Assembly (NCBI RefSeq): GCF_001039355.2
Contig: NW_019775964.1
Coordinates: forward strand, 38,101-102,100
Direction of reading: 5' to 3'
Source: Lingula anatina
Lineage: Eukaryota; Brachiopoda; Lingulata; Lingulida; Lingulidae
Length of the DNA: 64,000 nucleotides
The notes under the pieces are model-generated. The model was not told where the DNA came from. It made no database searches and was given only the letters and a program-made list of their open reading frames with translations. Made by a program: the position numbers and the translations under genes. The first letter of the stretch is position 1. The number at the start of each line of letters is the position of its first letter. Positions 1 to 9,225 of this stretch are shown here, piece after piece.

Positions 1-1094
1 AACACGGTCCAGAGAAGAGGGATACTTTCTTTCTCTCCGCCAAGGATGCCCGCTGCCCCGTAGAACACGGTCCAGTGAAGAGGGATTGTTTTTCTTGCTG
101 TCCGGTAAAACACCGATCAGTATATTCAGATGATGTGGTGATGGCCATGGACGAGTTGTCGTCGATCTAATGCTGTGCGTTTGTGACTGTGCCCGATTCG
201 CATAGGTCTACGTGGACAGCTACGAGTTGACAGTCGAGGATTTGGTTGCTTGGTTTGGCGTAATTGTCGAACTTTACATTGACTGCAGTGTACATATTTT
301 GCCTAGGCTGTATATATTTCATTTGACTGTGGACTTTAATATTTTTTTGCCGATATTCAGACATTGATATTGAACTTTTCTGATTGCACTGTTGCATAAA
401 ATTGGACTACTATTCACATTGACTATTGGATTTGTTCATATAAAGACTTTTGATTAACTAATTTAATACCTGTACATATTTTTTTCATCAGTAATTTGTA
501 TATTTGAGGCTAGGTATAATACAAACAGAACGTTGGTAGAATTTTTATTTTCATCTAACACGTTGGTTTGTTGATTACCAGGCTTAGTAGGAGTTCTTTA
601 AAGTAATGAATACCAAATAATTTATTTATTTTTTCTTATCAATTTGATTCTTTACAGTAGTTCGACTAATTTTCTTATTTTTTTTCAGACAGTTCTAAAA
701 ACACCAATTTTAGATCATAGTTGGCGATATCTCAGACTATTGGATTGGTTCTAATTAGTGAACTAGGTCTATATAAAGACACGGAGTCTTATGGTCCTAT
801 ATATCCAGCAGATTCTCTCAGGTAAGTGATATTTATTTAGGGATTTTTTTCTTGCCTGGGGGAAAGGGGGCCTACATTTCTCCCGATGTGTGAGTTTTGA
901 ATGTGTCTTCAACTGATTATGAATATGTTGTGATGATATTGATATGATGGTGTGAAATCATGACTGTGCATTGATGCTATTGATATTTACTTGACACTGA
1001 ATAAATAAACAATTTTGAATATTGTGTTGTTATTATTCATGAATGAATGTGATGTATATATATTAGCTAGCATCTGGCATAAAAGTTTTTGAGA
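1..1094 (+). other. Retroelement leader / upstream flank, no recognised 5' LTR
   Basis: This is the A/T-rich region upstream of gag. A 23-24 base motif beginning AACACGGTCCAG occurs twice, at 1 and 63 (period about 62), so the window opens inside a short tandem repeat. A TATA-like box (TATATAAAG) lies near 770 and a strong splice-donor-like CAG|GTAAGT at about 819-827. I could not match this region to the 3' LTR at 7304-7775, so the 5' LTR is missing, too diverged to see by eye, or outside the window. Confidence 0.4.
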
Positions 1095-2252
1095 ATGGCA
1101 TACCCATCGTCTTTATTAAGGTCAAGAAGCATTGTCATTACTGGACTGCCTGATCAAATTACAGATTCTGAATTGAAAGACTTTTTAAAATTCCATCTGG
1201 TATCAGAGTTTACAATAGAATACATCCATAGACCTGACACAATATTGGGTGCAATATTTGTAGTATTTGAAGATGCCGCTTTAGCGACAGAAGCCATTGA
1301 TATTCTTGATAAAAGAAAATATGATGGTCAAACAGTTGACGTGAAGAAAATAAACAAAAGTATGGAAAGGGATATACTGGATGCACTAGAAACTAAAGAA
1401 TCAAAACTGTCCGAAGTGATAGGTATGATTAAGTCGTTACCAGCTGATGATATTGTGAAAGTTTACGAGGAAGTAAAAAGTTTGTTGCCCAAATCATCAA
1501 AACCAAAGTTTCCAGTAAATAGTACCCCAAAAAGGACCCCAATTTTTAGAATACAAAAAGGCAGCACCCCAAGAAGGTTACTACCAAAGATCCCAACTTT
1601 TTCAACATCAGGGTCAGAACTCGTTTCATATACGCATCCGCCCCGTCTACCTCTTTTTTCCGGGGATTCCAAGGATGCTAGCTTTAAGCAGTGGTTGTTT
1701 GAAGTCAAAGCTCTTCGACGTGACGGTATTTATTCCGATGCCGTTTTATTACATGCAATCAGAAGGTCACTCAAAAGTCCTGCGTCTGATGTTTTATATC
1801 ACCTTGGTGATGTAAAGGAAATTGACCGAGTTTTGGAGAAATTTGAACAGGTGTTTGGTGATGTGTTGTCATCAGGGGCAATATTACAGCAATTTCATTC
1901 TTCTAAACAGCATGATTCTGAGAGTATTGCAGCATGGGCCTGTAGACTGGAAAGTTTAGTTGCGCAATTACTCTCCATCAATCCACCGGCAGTAACAGAC
2001 ACTGGTGCAAAGTCCATGTTGCGTTTGAAATTTTATTCCGGGCTTAATTCTAACACTATCAGGCATCTATTAAAAAATAAATTTGATGGTGGTGCCACAT
2101 TCGAAGAATTACTGGTGGAAGGAAGAACAATAGAGATGGAGGAAAAAGAAAGATTTCATCTCGATGCAGCTGTATCGGACATGCAGTCTGGTGGCTTAAT
2201 GAAAGCAATCGATTCTTTAAGTCGTAGGTTAAGTGGGTTGGAACTAGTATAG
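1095..2252 (+). CDS. gag: Gag polyprotein with RRM-like N-terminus and PNMA-like capsid
   Basis: Gag is the structural protein of the retroelement particle. I start it at the ATG at 1095, since the upstream in-frame TTG is not a likely start, giving about 385 residues. Residues 12-82 look like an RNA-recognition fold, with an RNP2-like strand (IVITGL) and an RNP1-like strand (GAIFVVFED). A basic, proline-rich linker follows. From about residue 183 (LPLFSGD) to 360 the pattern F.QWL, LK.PA.DVL, LE..FG, LEEL matches the gag-like region of vertebrate PNMA proteins, which also carry an RRM-like N-terminus. The frame stops at 2250-2252 before the CCHC knuckle, which lies in the -1 frame. The similarity is judged by eye, not by a search. 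Confidence 0.8.
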   Translation: MAYPSSLLRSRSIVITGLPDQITDSELKDFLKFHLVSEFTIEYIHRPDTILGAIFVVFEDAALATEAIDILDKRKYDGQTVDVKKINKSMERDILDALETKESKLSEVIGMIKSLPADDIVKVYEEVKSLLPKSSKPKFPVNSTPKRTPIFRIQKGSTPRRLLPKIPTFSTSGSELVSYTHPPRLPLFSGDSKDASFKQWLFEVKALRRDGIYSDAVLLHAIRRSLKSPASDVLYHLGDVKEIDRVLEKFEQVFGDVLSSGAILQQFHSSKQHDSESIAAWACRLESLVAQLLSINPPAVTDTGAKSMLRLKFYSGLNSNTIRHLLKNKFDGGATFEELLVEGRTIEMEEKERFHLDAAVSDMQSGGLMKAIDSLSRRLSGLELV

Positions 2253-2476
2253 GACGGCGTAATCGAGAGTACTCAGCCAGTAGAAATGGTACTGGTACTG
2301 CTCGAGGGGCCACTGGAAATGATTCCGGTCGGAGATCTTTTTCTGGCGAGTGTTGGAAGTGTGGAATGATTGGTCATAGGCAGTCGGAGTGTCCAACTTT
2401 AAACTTGAACCAGTCTGTGAGAGGGGGCACTCAGCAGACGCTCAACCCAAACGCCCCAAACTACAATCATCAGTAG
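2252..2476 (+). CDS. Nucleocapsid-type CCHC zinc knuckle segment, out of frame with gag
   Basis: The frame 2252-2476 encodes an Arg/Gly/Ser-rich stretch and one retroviral-type zinc knuckle, CWKCGMIGHRQSEC (C-X2-C-X4-H-X4-C), near 2357-2398. Such knuckles bind genomic RNA during packaging. This frame is open from 2228 and ends at TAG 2474-2476. It overlaps gag by only about 25 bases, and I see no canonical slippery heptamer there. The break from gag is therefore either an inactivating single-base change or an unusual frameshift. Its 3' end overlaps pol by about 95 bases and contains two CCCAAAC heptamers. Confidence 0.7.
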   Translation, partial: GRRNREYSASRNGTGTARGATGNDSGRRSFSGECWKCGMIGHRQSECPTLNLNQSVRGGTQQTLNPNAPNYNHQ

Positions 2477-5400
2477 TTAAGCGATTGGTTGGTAATTCTA
2501 ATGAATGTATGACAGTTTTTCATGGTAGGGAATTAAGGGCGTTAGTGGATACGGGATCAGTGGTGAGTACTATCTCTGCTTCATGTGCAAAATCGTGTGG
2601 CTTGGAAATAAACCCCCTTGAAAGTGTGTTGGGTTTTCAAGTAGCCGGAGGTCATAACCTTTCATATTTGGGCTACGTCGAGGCTTCTCTTACCATTCCC
2701 CATGTAGATAGGTTAGAATCCGATGTGTTTCTATTTTTGGTTGTACCCAATACAGAGTATCATACAAGAACACCCTTGCTCTTGGGAACAAATATTTTAT
2801 CACTTTTTATTGACACACAGGGTGTTAATGAAAACGACCTGCCCTATGCATTGAAACTTGCGCGTGAGTGTATGGTTAAACAACAAAGGGCACCTGATCA
2901 TGATGGTGTTGTTGGGAATGTGAGGATCACAAAACCCATCACAGTTCGACAAGGTGAAAAAATGTTGATAAATGGCACATCTAACATTTCTACAAATCAA
3001 CAAATGTTAGTGTTGGCAGAAGAAAATCTCCATTCCTTTTTACCTGGAGGGTTGTTGCTATCTCCTAGCATTCATATGATACAGCCTTGTTCCTCTCCTT
3101 ATGACATCTCTGTGGAAATTTCAAATTTCTCTTGCCATAGCATTACCATTCCTGGTGGTTCGACAATTTGCAACTTATCTCAAGTTTCCATTGTACCTCC
3201 TGAATCAACCATTGGAAATGTGGATAATCATGATGATTTTACATGTCAGTTTGATGATATGCTTCAGGAAAATTTAAGTCCAGCACAGGTTTCTGAAGTG
3301 AAACATCTGTTGTCTAGGTATAAAACCTCCTTTGCTATTCATGACTTGGATTTGGGAAAGTGTACTACTGTCAAGCATAAAATCAATTTAGTTGATGAGA
3401 TACCTTTCAAGTCCAAACACTGCCACATCCCTCCATCAATGTTTTCTGAGGTGAGAAATCATCTGAATGAAATGCTTCGACTTGGTGTCATTCGCAAGTC
3501 ATCTAGTCCATATTCATCAGGTGTCGTTCTTGTACGAAAGAAAGATGGTTCTCTGCGCTTCTGCATTGATCTCAGGAAACTCAATGCTAAAACCATCAAA
3601 GATGCATATGCTTTACCCCGCATTGATGAAACCTTGGATATTCTTCATGGTTCTTCGTGGTACAGTTGCCTTGATTTAAAATCTGCATATTGGCAGGTAG
3701 AAATAGAAGAATCTGACATTCCAAAAACGGCTTTTTCCGTTGGACCGTTGGGTTTTTATGAATGTGTTAGGATGCCATATGGGTGTACCAATGCACCAGC
3801 GACTTTTCAGCGTCTTCTAGAGTCGTGCATGGGTGATTTGAATCTAGAGCATTGTCTCATTTATCTTGACGACATTATTGTATTTAGCAAAACATACGAA
3901 GAGCACATAGTTAAATTGGAAAATGTTTTGTCAAGATTGCGTGATCATGGTCTCAAGTTGAAACCCAGCAAGTGCAAGCTTTTCCAGCGCAAGATCAGTT
4001 ATCTTGGCCATGTTGTGTCCTCCAAAGGTATTGAGACAGATCCCAAGAAACTTGAGGCTGTAAAGAATTGGCCAGTGCCAAAATCTGTACAAGATGTCAT
4101 GTCCTTTATAGGTTTTGTTGGGTACTATAGGCGTTTTATCAAGGGGTTTAGTGAAATTGCCAAACCATTACATGACCTCACAAAAGGTAAAGTGAGTAAA
4201 ACATCTAGAAAGAGTAGAAAGTCAACTGAAACATTCGTGTGGCAAGCAGAGCATGAAGAAGCTTTTCAGGAATTAAAAAATGCTTGTGTACATAGTCCTA
4301 TTTTAGCATTTGCAGATTTTACCCAACCTTTTGAACTAAGGACGGATGCTAGTGGAAGTGGACTTGGAGCTGTTCTCTATCAAAACCAGAGTGGGTTGGA
4401 CCGAGTTATAGCGTATGCTAGTAGAGGGTTACGTCAGTCAGAAAAAAATTACCCAGTTCATAAACTCGAGTTTTTGGCTCTGAAATGGGCGGTGACAGAA
4501 AAATTTTCTGACTATCTGTACGGGAATAGTTTTACTGTCAAGACAGACAACAATCCCCTGACATACGTGTTGTCATCAGCAAAATTGGATGTTACAACTC
4601 ACAGATGGGTTGCCGATCTTGCCAATTACAATTTTGATATAGTGTATGTAGCCGGCAAAAGTAATGTAGAAGCCGATGCGCTTTCCCGTGTTCGTTGGCC
4701 AGAGACGATGTCTGAAAATACTTGTCAGGCTATTTGGCAAAGTGCTCAATCCGGGGAACCGCTGATCAGTTGTCTGCCATGTTCGGAAGAAGTGATACCC
4801 AACGAGATTTTGTCCTCAGCAGTGAATCAGAAGAAAGACTGGAAAAGATTGCAAGAAGATGATCCAGAACTAAAGAAGGTGAGAGATGTATTGAAAGGTC
4901 GAGTCGAAAGCATTAAAGGGAACAGTTTTGAAAGTAAAAGGTTTCGAAAAGAGATGAGTAGCTTGATCTTATCAAATGATGTTCTGTTTCGCACAAAACA
5001 AAAGAATGATGGGTCAGTTTTGAAACAGTTAGTGTTGCCAAAAGCATACCGAAAAGATGCGTTGTACGGATGTCATGATGAGATCGGACATTTGGGCAGN
5101 GTCATGTCCTTTATAGGTTTTGTTGGGTACTATAGGCGTTTTATCAAGGGATTTAGTGAAATTGCCAAACCTTTACATGACCTCACAAAAGGTAAAGTGA
5201 GTAAAACATCTAGAAAGAGTAGAAAGTCAACTGAAACATTCGTGTGGCAAGCAAAGCATGAAGAAGCTTTTCAGGAATTGAAAAATGCTTGTATACATAG
5301 TCCTATTTTAGCATTTGCAGATTTTACCCAACCTTTTGAACTAAGGACGGATGCTAGTGGAAGTGGACTTGGAGCTGTTCTCTATCAAAAACAGAATGGG

Positions 5401-6411
5401 TTGGACCGAGTTATAGCGTATGCTAGTAGAGGGTTACGTCAGTCAGAGAAAAATTACCCAGTTCATAAACTCGAGTTTTTGGCTCTGAAATGGGCGGTGA
5501 CCGAAAAATTTTCTGACTATCTGTATGGGAATAGTTTTACTGTCAAGACCGACAACAATCCCCTGACATACGTGTTGTCATCAGCAAAATTGGATGTTAC
5601 AACTCACAGATGGGTTGCCGATCTTGCCAATTACAATTTTGATATAGTGTATGTAGCCGGCAAAAGTAATGTAGAAGCCGATGCGCTTTCCCGTGTTCGT
5701 TGGCCAGAGACGATATCTGAAAATACTTGTCAGGCTATTTGGCAAAGTGCTCAATCCGGGGAACCGCTGATCAGTTGTCTGCCATGTTCGGAAGAAGTGA
5801 TACCCAACGAGATTTTGTCCTCAGCAGTGAATCAGAAGAAAGACTGGAAAAGATTGCAAGAAGATGATCCAGAACTAAAGAAGGTGAGAGATGTATTGAA
5901 AGGTCGAGTCGAAAGCATTAAAGGGAACAGTTTTGAAAGTAAAAGGTTTCGAAAAGAGATGAGTAGCTTGATCTTATCTAATGATGTTCTGTTTCGCACA
6001 AAACAAAAGAATGATGGGTCAGTTTTGAAACAGTTAGTGTTGCCAAAAGCATACCGAAAAGATGCGTTGTACGGATGCCATGATGAGATCGGACATTTGG
6101 GCAGAGAGAGAGCTATTGATTTACTCAATCAACGATTTTATTGGCCAGGTATGAGTAAACAAATGGGTGAATACATAAGTAAATGCGCTAGGTGCATTAA
6201 ACGCAAAACGCTGCCTGTTGCTCGAGCAGAATTGTGCCCCATATCCTCATCTGCACCCTTAGAGCTCGTGTGCATGGACTATTTAACTATTGAAGACGGT
6301 AAAGGTGGTGTCGGCAATATTTTGGTAATTACAGACCATTTTACTAGATACGCGCAGGCCTATCCTACCGCAAACCAAACGGCGAAAAACAACCGCCAAA
6401 GTATTTTTTGA
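2380..6411 (+). CDS. pol: Pol: protease, reverse transcriptase, RNase H, N-terminal integrase (contains internal duplication)
   Basis: The frame is open from 2380 and has no ATG at its start, consistent with translation by frameshifting. The aspartic protease signature VDTGS is at about 2544-2558. Reverse transcriptase spans about 3430-3960, with the catalytic YLDD at 3862-3873. RNase H (TDASGSGLG) occurs twice, near 4340 and near 5345, because 4097-5099 and 5101-6103 are near-identical copies either side of an N at 5100. Integrase begins about 6070 with a zinc site (H-X4-H and C-X2-C), and its first catalytic Asp is at 6277. The frame ends at a TGA at 6409-6411. The rest of integrase continues in the +1 frame. 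Confidence 0.9.
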   Translation, partial: AVGVSNFKLEPVCERGHSADAQPKRPKLQSSVVKRLVGNSNECMTVFHGRELRALVDTGSVVSTISASCAKSCGLEINPLESVLGFQVAGGHNLSYLGYVEASLTIPHVDRLESDVFLFLVVPNTEYHTRTPLLLGTNILSLFIDTQGVNENDLPYALKLARECMVKQQRAPDHDGVVGNVRITKPITVRQGEKMLINGTSNISTNQQMLVLAEENLHSFLPGGLLLSPSIHMIQPCSSPYDISVEISNFSCHSITIPGGSTICNLSQVSIVPPESTIGNVDNHDDFTCQFDDMLQENLSPAQVSEVKHLLSRYKTSFAIHDLDLGKCTTVKHKINLVDEIPFKSKHCHIPPSMFSEVRNHLNEMLRLGVIRKSSSPYSSGVVLVRKKDGSLRFCIDLRKLNAKTIKDAYALPRIDETLDILHGSSWYSCLDLKSAYWQVEIEESDIPKTAFSVGPLGFYECVRMPYGCTNAPATFQRLLESCMGDLNLEHCLIYLDDIIVFSKTYEEHIVKLENVLSRLRDHGLKLKPSKCKLFQRKISYLGHVVSSKGIETDPKKLEAVKNWPVPKSVQDVMSFIGFVGYYRRFIKGFSEIAKPLHDLTKGKVSKTSRKSRKSTETFVWQAEHEEAFQELKNACVHSPILAFADFTQPFELRTDASGSGLGAVLYQNQSGLDRVIAYASRGLRQSEKNYPVHKLEFLALKWAVTEKFSDYLYGNSFTVKTDNNPLTYVLSSAKLDVTTHRWVADLANYNFDIVYVAGKSNVEADALSRVRWPETMSENTCQAIWQSAQSGEPLISCLPCSEEVIPNEILSSAVNQKKDWKRLQEDDPELKKVRDVLKGRVESIKGNSFESKRFRKEMSSLILSNDVLFRTKQKNDGSVLKQLVLPKAYRKDALYGCHDEIGHLGXVMSFIGFVGYYRRFIKGFSEIAKPLHDLTKGKVSKTSRKSRKSTETFVWQAKHEEAFQELKNACIHSPILAFADFTQPFELRTDASGSGLGAVLYQKQNGLDRVIAYASRGLRQSEKNYPVHKLEFLALKWAVTEKFSDYLYGNSFTVKTDNNPLTYVLSSAKLDVTTHRWVADLANYNFDIVYVAGKSNVEADALSRVRWPETISENTCQAIWQSAQSGEPLISCLPCSEEVIPNEILSSAVNQKKDWKRLQEDDPELKKVRDVLKGRVESIKGNSFESKRFRKEMSSLILSNDVLFRTKQKNDGSVLKQLVLPKAYRKDALYGCHDEIGHLGRERAIDLLNQRFYWPGMSKQMGEYISKCARCIKRKTLPVARAELCPISSSAPLELVCMDYLTIEDGKGGVGNILVITDHFTRYAQAYPTANQTAKNNRQSIF
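2446..2461 (+). promoter_or_regulatory. Candidate -1 ribosomal frameshift site, two tandem CCCAAAC heptamers
   Basis: In the nucleocapsid frame the heptamer C CCA AAC occurs at 2446-2452 and again at 2455-2461. The frame's TAG follows at 2474. Both fit the X XXY YYZ rule in the correct phase, and slipping back one base enters the protease-pol frame, which is open from 2380. Frameshifting between gag and pol is standard in retroelements, and the related mammalian PNMA3 mRNA uses a -1 site after its zinc knuckles. A downstream RNA structure was not evaluated. Confidence 0.6.
4097..6103 (+). repeat. 1 kb internal direct duplication in pol around a single N
   Basis: 4097-5099 and 5101-6103 align end to end without gaps and differ at about 15 positions by eye. 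The join is a single N at 5100, and the flanking pol sequence is continuous if one copy is ignored. A second RNase H plus linker has no counterpart in Ty3/gypsy elements. This is best read as two allelic or paralogous contig ends that were abutted but not merged. Confidence 0.85.
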
Positions 6412-7210
6412 AAATTTTGTTGTACATTATGGGTTTCCCAACCGTATACATACTGACCAAGGACGCAATTTTGAAGGAAAGGTTATAGCGGATTTGTGTT
6501 CCATAGCAGGTGTAAAGAAATCGAGAACAACGCCATATCACGCTATGGGAAACGGACAATGTGAACGCATGAATAGGACCCTACTTGACATGTTAGGCAC
6601 ATTGTCGCTAAACCAAAAGTCAAATTGGAAAAAACACATTGCTTCTCTAGTTCATGCATACAACTGTACGCGTAACAGTTCTACGTCATTTTCACCGTAC
6701 TACCTAATGTTTGGTAGACACCCCAAGTTACCGGTTGATGTATCATTGGATGTTTGCTCAGAGACAACCGCTAAATCTCAGTCTGAGTACGTACGGGAAT
6801 TAAAAAACCGATTGCGAGAAGCTTTTAACATGGCAAAAGTTCAAATAGAGAGGGCGAAATTTAGACAAAAACAAAACTTTGACAGAAAAACAGGGGCGGG
6901 TGTGTTGTCAATAGGTGACCGTGTTTTAATTCGGAATGTCGCATTCGATGGTAAACACAAGATTGCTGATAGATGGCAGAGTGAAGTGTTTGTGGTAGTA
7001 GATCAGCCGAATGATGGTATTCCAGTGTATGTAGTGAAAAGAGAAGATGGTGCGGGAAAGTCAAAGACACTACATCGAAACATGTTACTTCCAATCTATG
7101 AAATGAAACAGGAATATGAAGAAAAACAGATTGAAGAACTTGCAGAAGTACGACCCACAAGAAGTAGGAACAGGCCCGAATGGTTGAATAACAAAGATTG
7201 GATATTGTAA
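6386..7210 (+). CDS. pol: Integrase core and C-terminus, +1 frame continuation of pol
   Basis: This segment carries the rest of the DDE integrase that inserts the element's cDNA. The second catalytic Asp (in TDQG) is at 6455-6457 and the Glu (in QCERMNR) at 6563-6565. That gives exactly 35 residues between them, the standard D,35,E spacing. The C-terminus has the typical basic, GDRVL-type DNA-binding fold and ends at 7208-7210 without an obvious chromodomain. It is disconnected from upstream pol by a single-base change in the A run 6385-6389. The protein on both sides of the break is conserved in pattern, so the break is recent or a base-calling error. Confidence 0.85.
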   Translation, partial: KTTAKVFFENFVVHYGFPNRIHTDQGRNFEGKVIADLCSIAGVKKSRTTPYHAMGNGQCERMNRTLLDMLGTLSLNQKSNWKKHIASLVHAYNCTRNSSTSFSPYYLMFGRHPKLPVDVSLDVCSETTAKSQSEYVRELKNRLREAFNMAKVQIERAKFRQKQNFDRKTGAGVLSIGDRVLIRNVAFDGKHKIADRWQSEVFVVVDQPNDGIPVYVVKREDGAGKSKTLHRNMLLPIYEMKQEYEEKQIEELAEVRPTRSRNRPEWLNNKDWIL

Positions 7211-7287
7211 ATAAAATTATATGGCATAATAAATATAAATCAAAGATTGATGTTGTTGTTGTTTTTTTAATGGTGTGGAACCCATTT

Positions 7288-7303
7288 CGGGGGGAGGGGA
7301 GAA
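7288..7303 (+). other. Polypurine tract
   Basis: A G-rich purine run directly abuts the start of the putative 3' LTR. This is the position of the plus-strand primer in LTR retroelements. Confidence 0.65.
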
Positions 7304-7775
7304 TGTAAGATTTGCTGTGTTTGTTGTGTTAGCTAGGATTGTGTTCGGTGTGAATCGTGTATGTTCGTATGTGTACGTGGAGGTCAAGGGTTGAAAGACC
7401 GCGCCCCATAAAATTTGATTTCCACCTGAGAGTCGGACGGAGATGCAGGTTGAATAACTGAAATAGGTATTCCAGTGAGCTTGCAGGTAAGTTAAACTAT
7501 ATTTAATAAAGGACCAATCCATAGTTTAAATTCACACATTTCTAAATTTATATATTTATTTTTATGGTGTTTTTGGCATTGTTATATTTTTATTTCTTTG
7601 TTCTGTCTTTCTTGTCTTTCGTCAGTGTAAATTTTGTATATGTAATTGTTTAAAATTAATTTGTATATATTAATCTTGCAGATATTTGGAGATATTTGGA
7701 GATATTTGGAGATATTTGGAGATATTTGTACAACAACAATAAAGAAACATCTACCCGAGCTATCGGTCTGTTACA
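7304..7775 (+). repeat. Putative 3' LTR, 472 bp
   Basis: The segment begins TGTAA and ends TTACA, a 5-base inverted terminus with the usual TG...CA ends, immediately after the polypurine tract. It contains two AATAAA signals (7505 and 7738) and five tandem copies of a 10-base GATATTTGGA unit (7681-7728). No matching 5' LTR was found in the window, so the boundaries rest on the termini alone. Confidence 0.6.
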
Positions 7776-8785
7776 CTAAGCATACATAAAATACTTAATT
7801 TTTTAGTCTCTCTTGATGCATGTTCATAAACAATTACAACTGAACACCAGGGGCTTGGACGACGGACCCGGTTAAATGGATTTAGAAAAAAGTCGAGGAT
7901 CTAATCGCTGAGGGATTTCATAGCCAGTCTTATTTTAAAGTGCTTTCACAAGTGAGAAAGTGCACACTGAGAAAATACCATGACATTGGGGTCTTGACGG
8001 CAAACGGACCCTCAAATACCCTGATGTGTCAGGAATGATACCAGTACTCGTGTGGTACCACAATTACACAGTCTAATTTGTACAGCTTAGCCGTAGGATT
8101 AAGAAGTATTGTGACCAAGATATGGTGTAAATATCACTTTTACGAAGTAAGTGGGAACGATCAACGGTTTCTGTTGGACAACCATTCCAGTTTCAGTTGT
8201 ATTGGCACTATTTTTCAACTCCATAATTCTACCATACGCATTATGCTGTGCATGCCCTTGTTAAGTCCCAGACTTCGTCAGTCAGACTTTACGTTAAAAT
8301 AATGTCACGTTAGATAACGCGCTGGTTCTTGGGCCTTAGTGTTGTGCGCCCAGCTGATCCAATAAAATGAACAAGATTCTCATTTGACGCAAGTGGAAAT
8401 TTAATACTGTCTTTTGGAAAATATACAGATGTTTCTTCTACATAGTAACTGTCAGTCCAAAATGTATAATGATATCGCCAGAGCCAAAGTACGATATGAT
8501 ATTACTTTAAAACAGGGCAGCCTTTATAGATCATTCAGGAATTTTAATAACCAGGAAGAAATAACACTTGACTGAGCGCAGTTCTTTTCTCTCAGGGTTT
8601 GCCCCAACTCAGTCACCGTGTTTCCTGGATCACCATTATCCGCCCTAGCCTTCAAAGGCATTTCTAAATTTTATCTCGTGCCAAGTGCCCCGGTCACGAT
8701 CATTCCCGAATGTCTATTGACTGCCCCCTTCTAAGCTTATCTTAGGATATGAATATTATTTTAATTAATTGTTTATATCAATTAT

Positions 8786-8901
8786 ACACATGAGACGTAC
8801 CTATTTTGGCAACGTACGGGTACCACTTTGGGTATTTTACACCCTGACAAACTATGCACTATAGTACCCGTACGTTGCCAAAATAGGTACGTCTCATGTG
8901 T
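8786..8901. repeat. Perfect hairpin element, 38-bp arms
   Basis: 8786-8823 and 8864-8901 are perfect reverse complements separated by a 40-base loop. Perfect arms imply a recent or constrained structure, most simply a short MITE or foldback element. No coding potential is seen. Confidence 0.85.
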
Positions 8902-9225
8902 ATTTGACTAAAACTGCCAAATAAGAAATAAACATAATTCATAAATTATTATCCATGGGGACACCAAAATGATTATTTGAAATTTAGAATGAAAATTTGA
9001 TAAATATGATAACTAAGAAAGTATAAATCTGATGAGATTTTTTTCATTGTGGAACCGGATATTTGCACAATTACATATTAAAATCTTCCTCGTGTCACAC
9101 CATCAATCTTGCCACCCAATTACGGTTATTTCTAAAAATAATCATTTTTTAAATGAGTTGGAAATAAAACCTTTATGAAGAATCTCGATCATAATTTGCC
9201 GCTAGTTATTTTGTTAATTACAGGA

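Larger units (their letters stand above)
1..7775 (+). mobile_element. Ty3/gypsy LTR retrotransposon with PNMA-like gag, broken copy
   Basis: Gag, a CCHC knuckle, protease, reverse transcriptase, RNase H and integrase occur in Ty3/gypsy order. They are followed by a purine-rich tract (7288-7303) and a putative 3' LTR that starts TGTAA and ends TTACA. Gag is in one frame, the CCHC segment in the -1 frame, and protease-pol in a further -1 frame. The copy as assembled is not intact: a single N at 5100 separates two near-identical 1 kb stretches of RNase H, and integrase changes frame in an A run at 6385-6389. All catalytic signatures are still readable, so the copy looks young. The 5' boundary is not defined. 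Confidence 0.9.

Noticed and set aside
1-1094. 5' LTR matching 7304-7775
   Set aside because: Only short words such as CAGGTAAGT are shared. No collinear identity was visible, so I do not call it.
2389-6411. A single 1,340-residue retroelement polyprotein with two RNase H domains
   Set aside because: The frame crosses an N and includes a duplicated contig end. The second RNase H is an assembly product.
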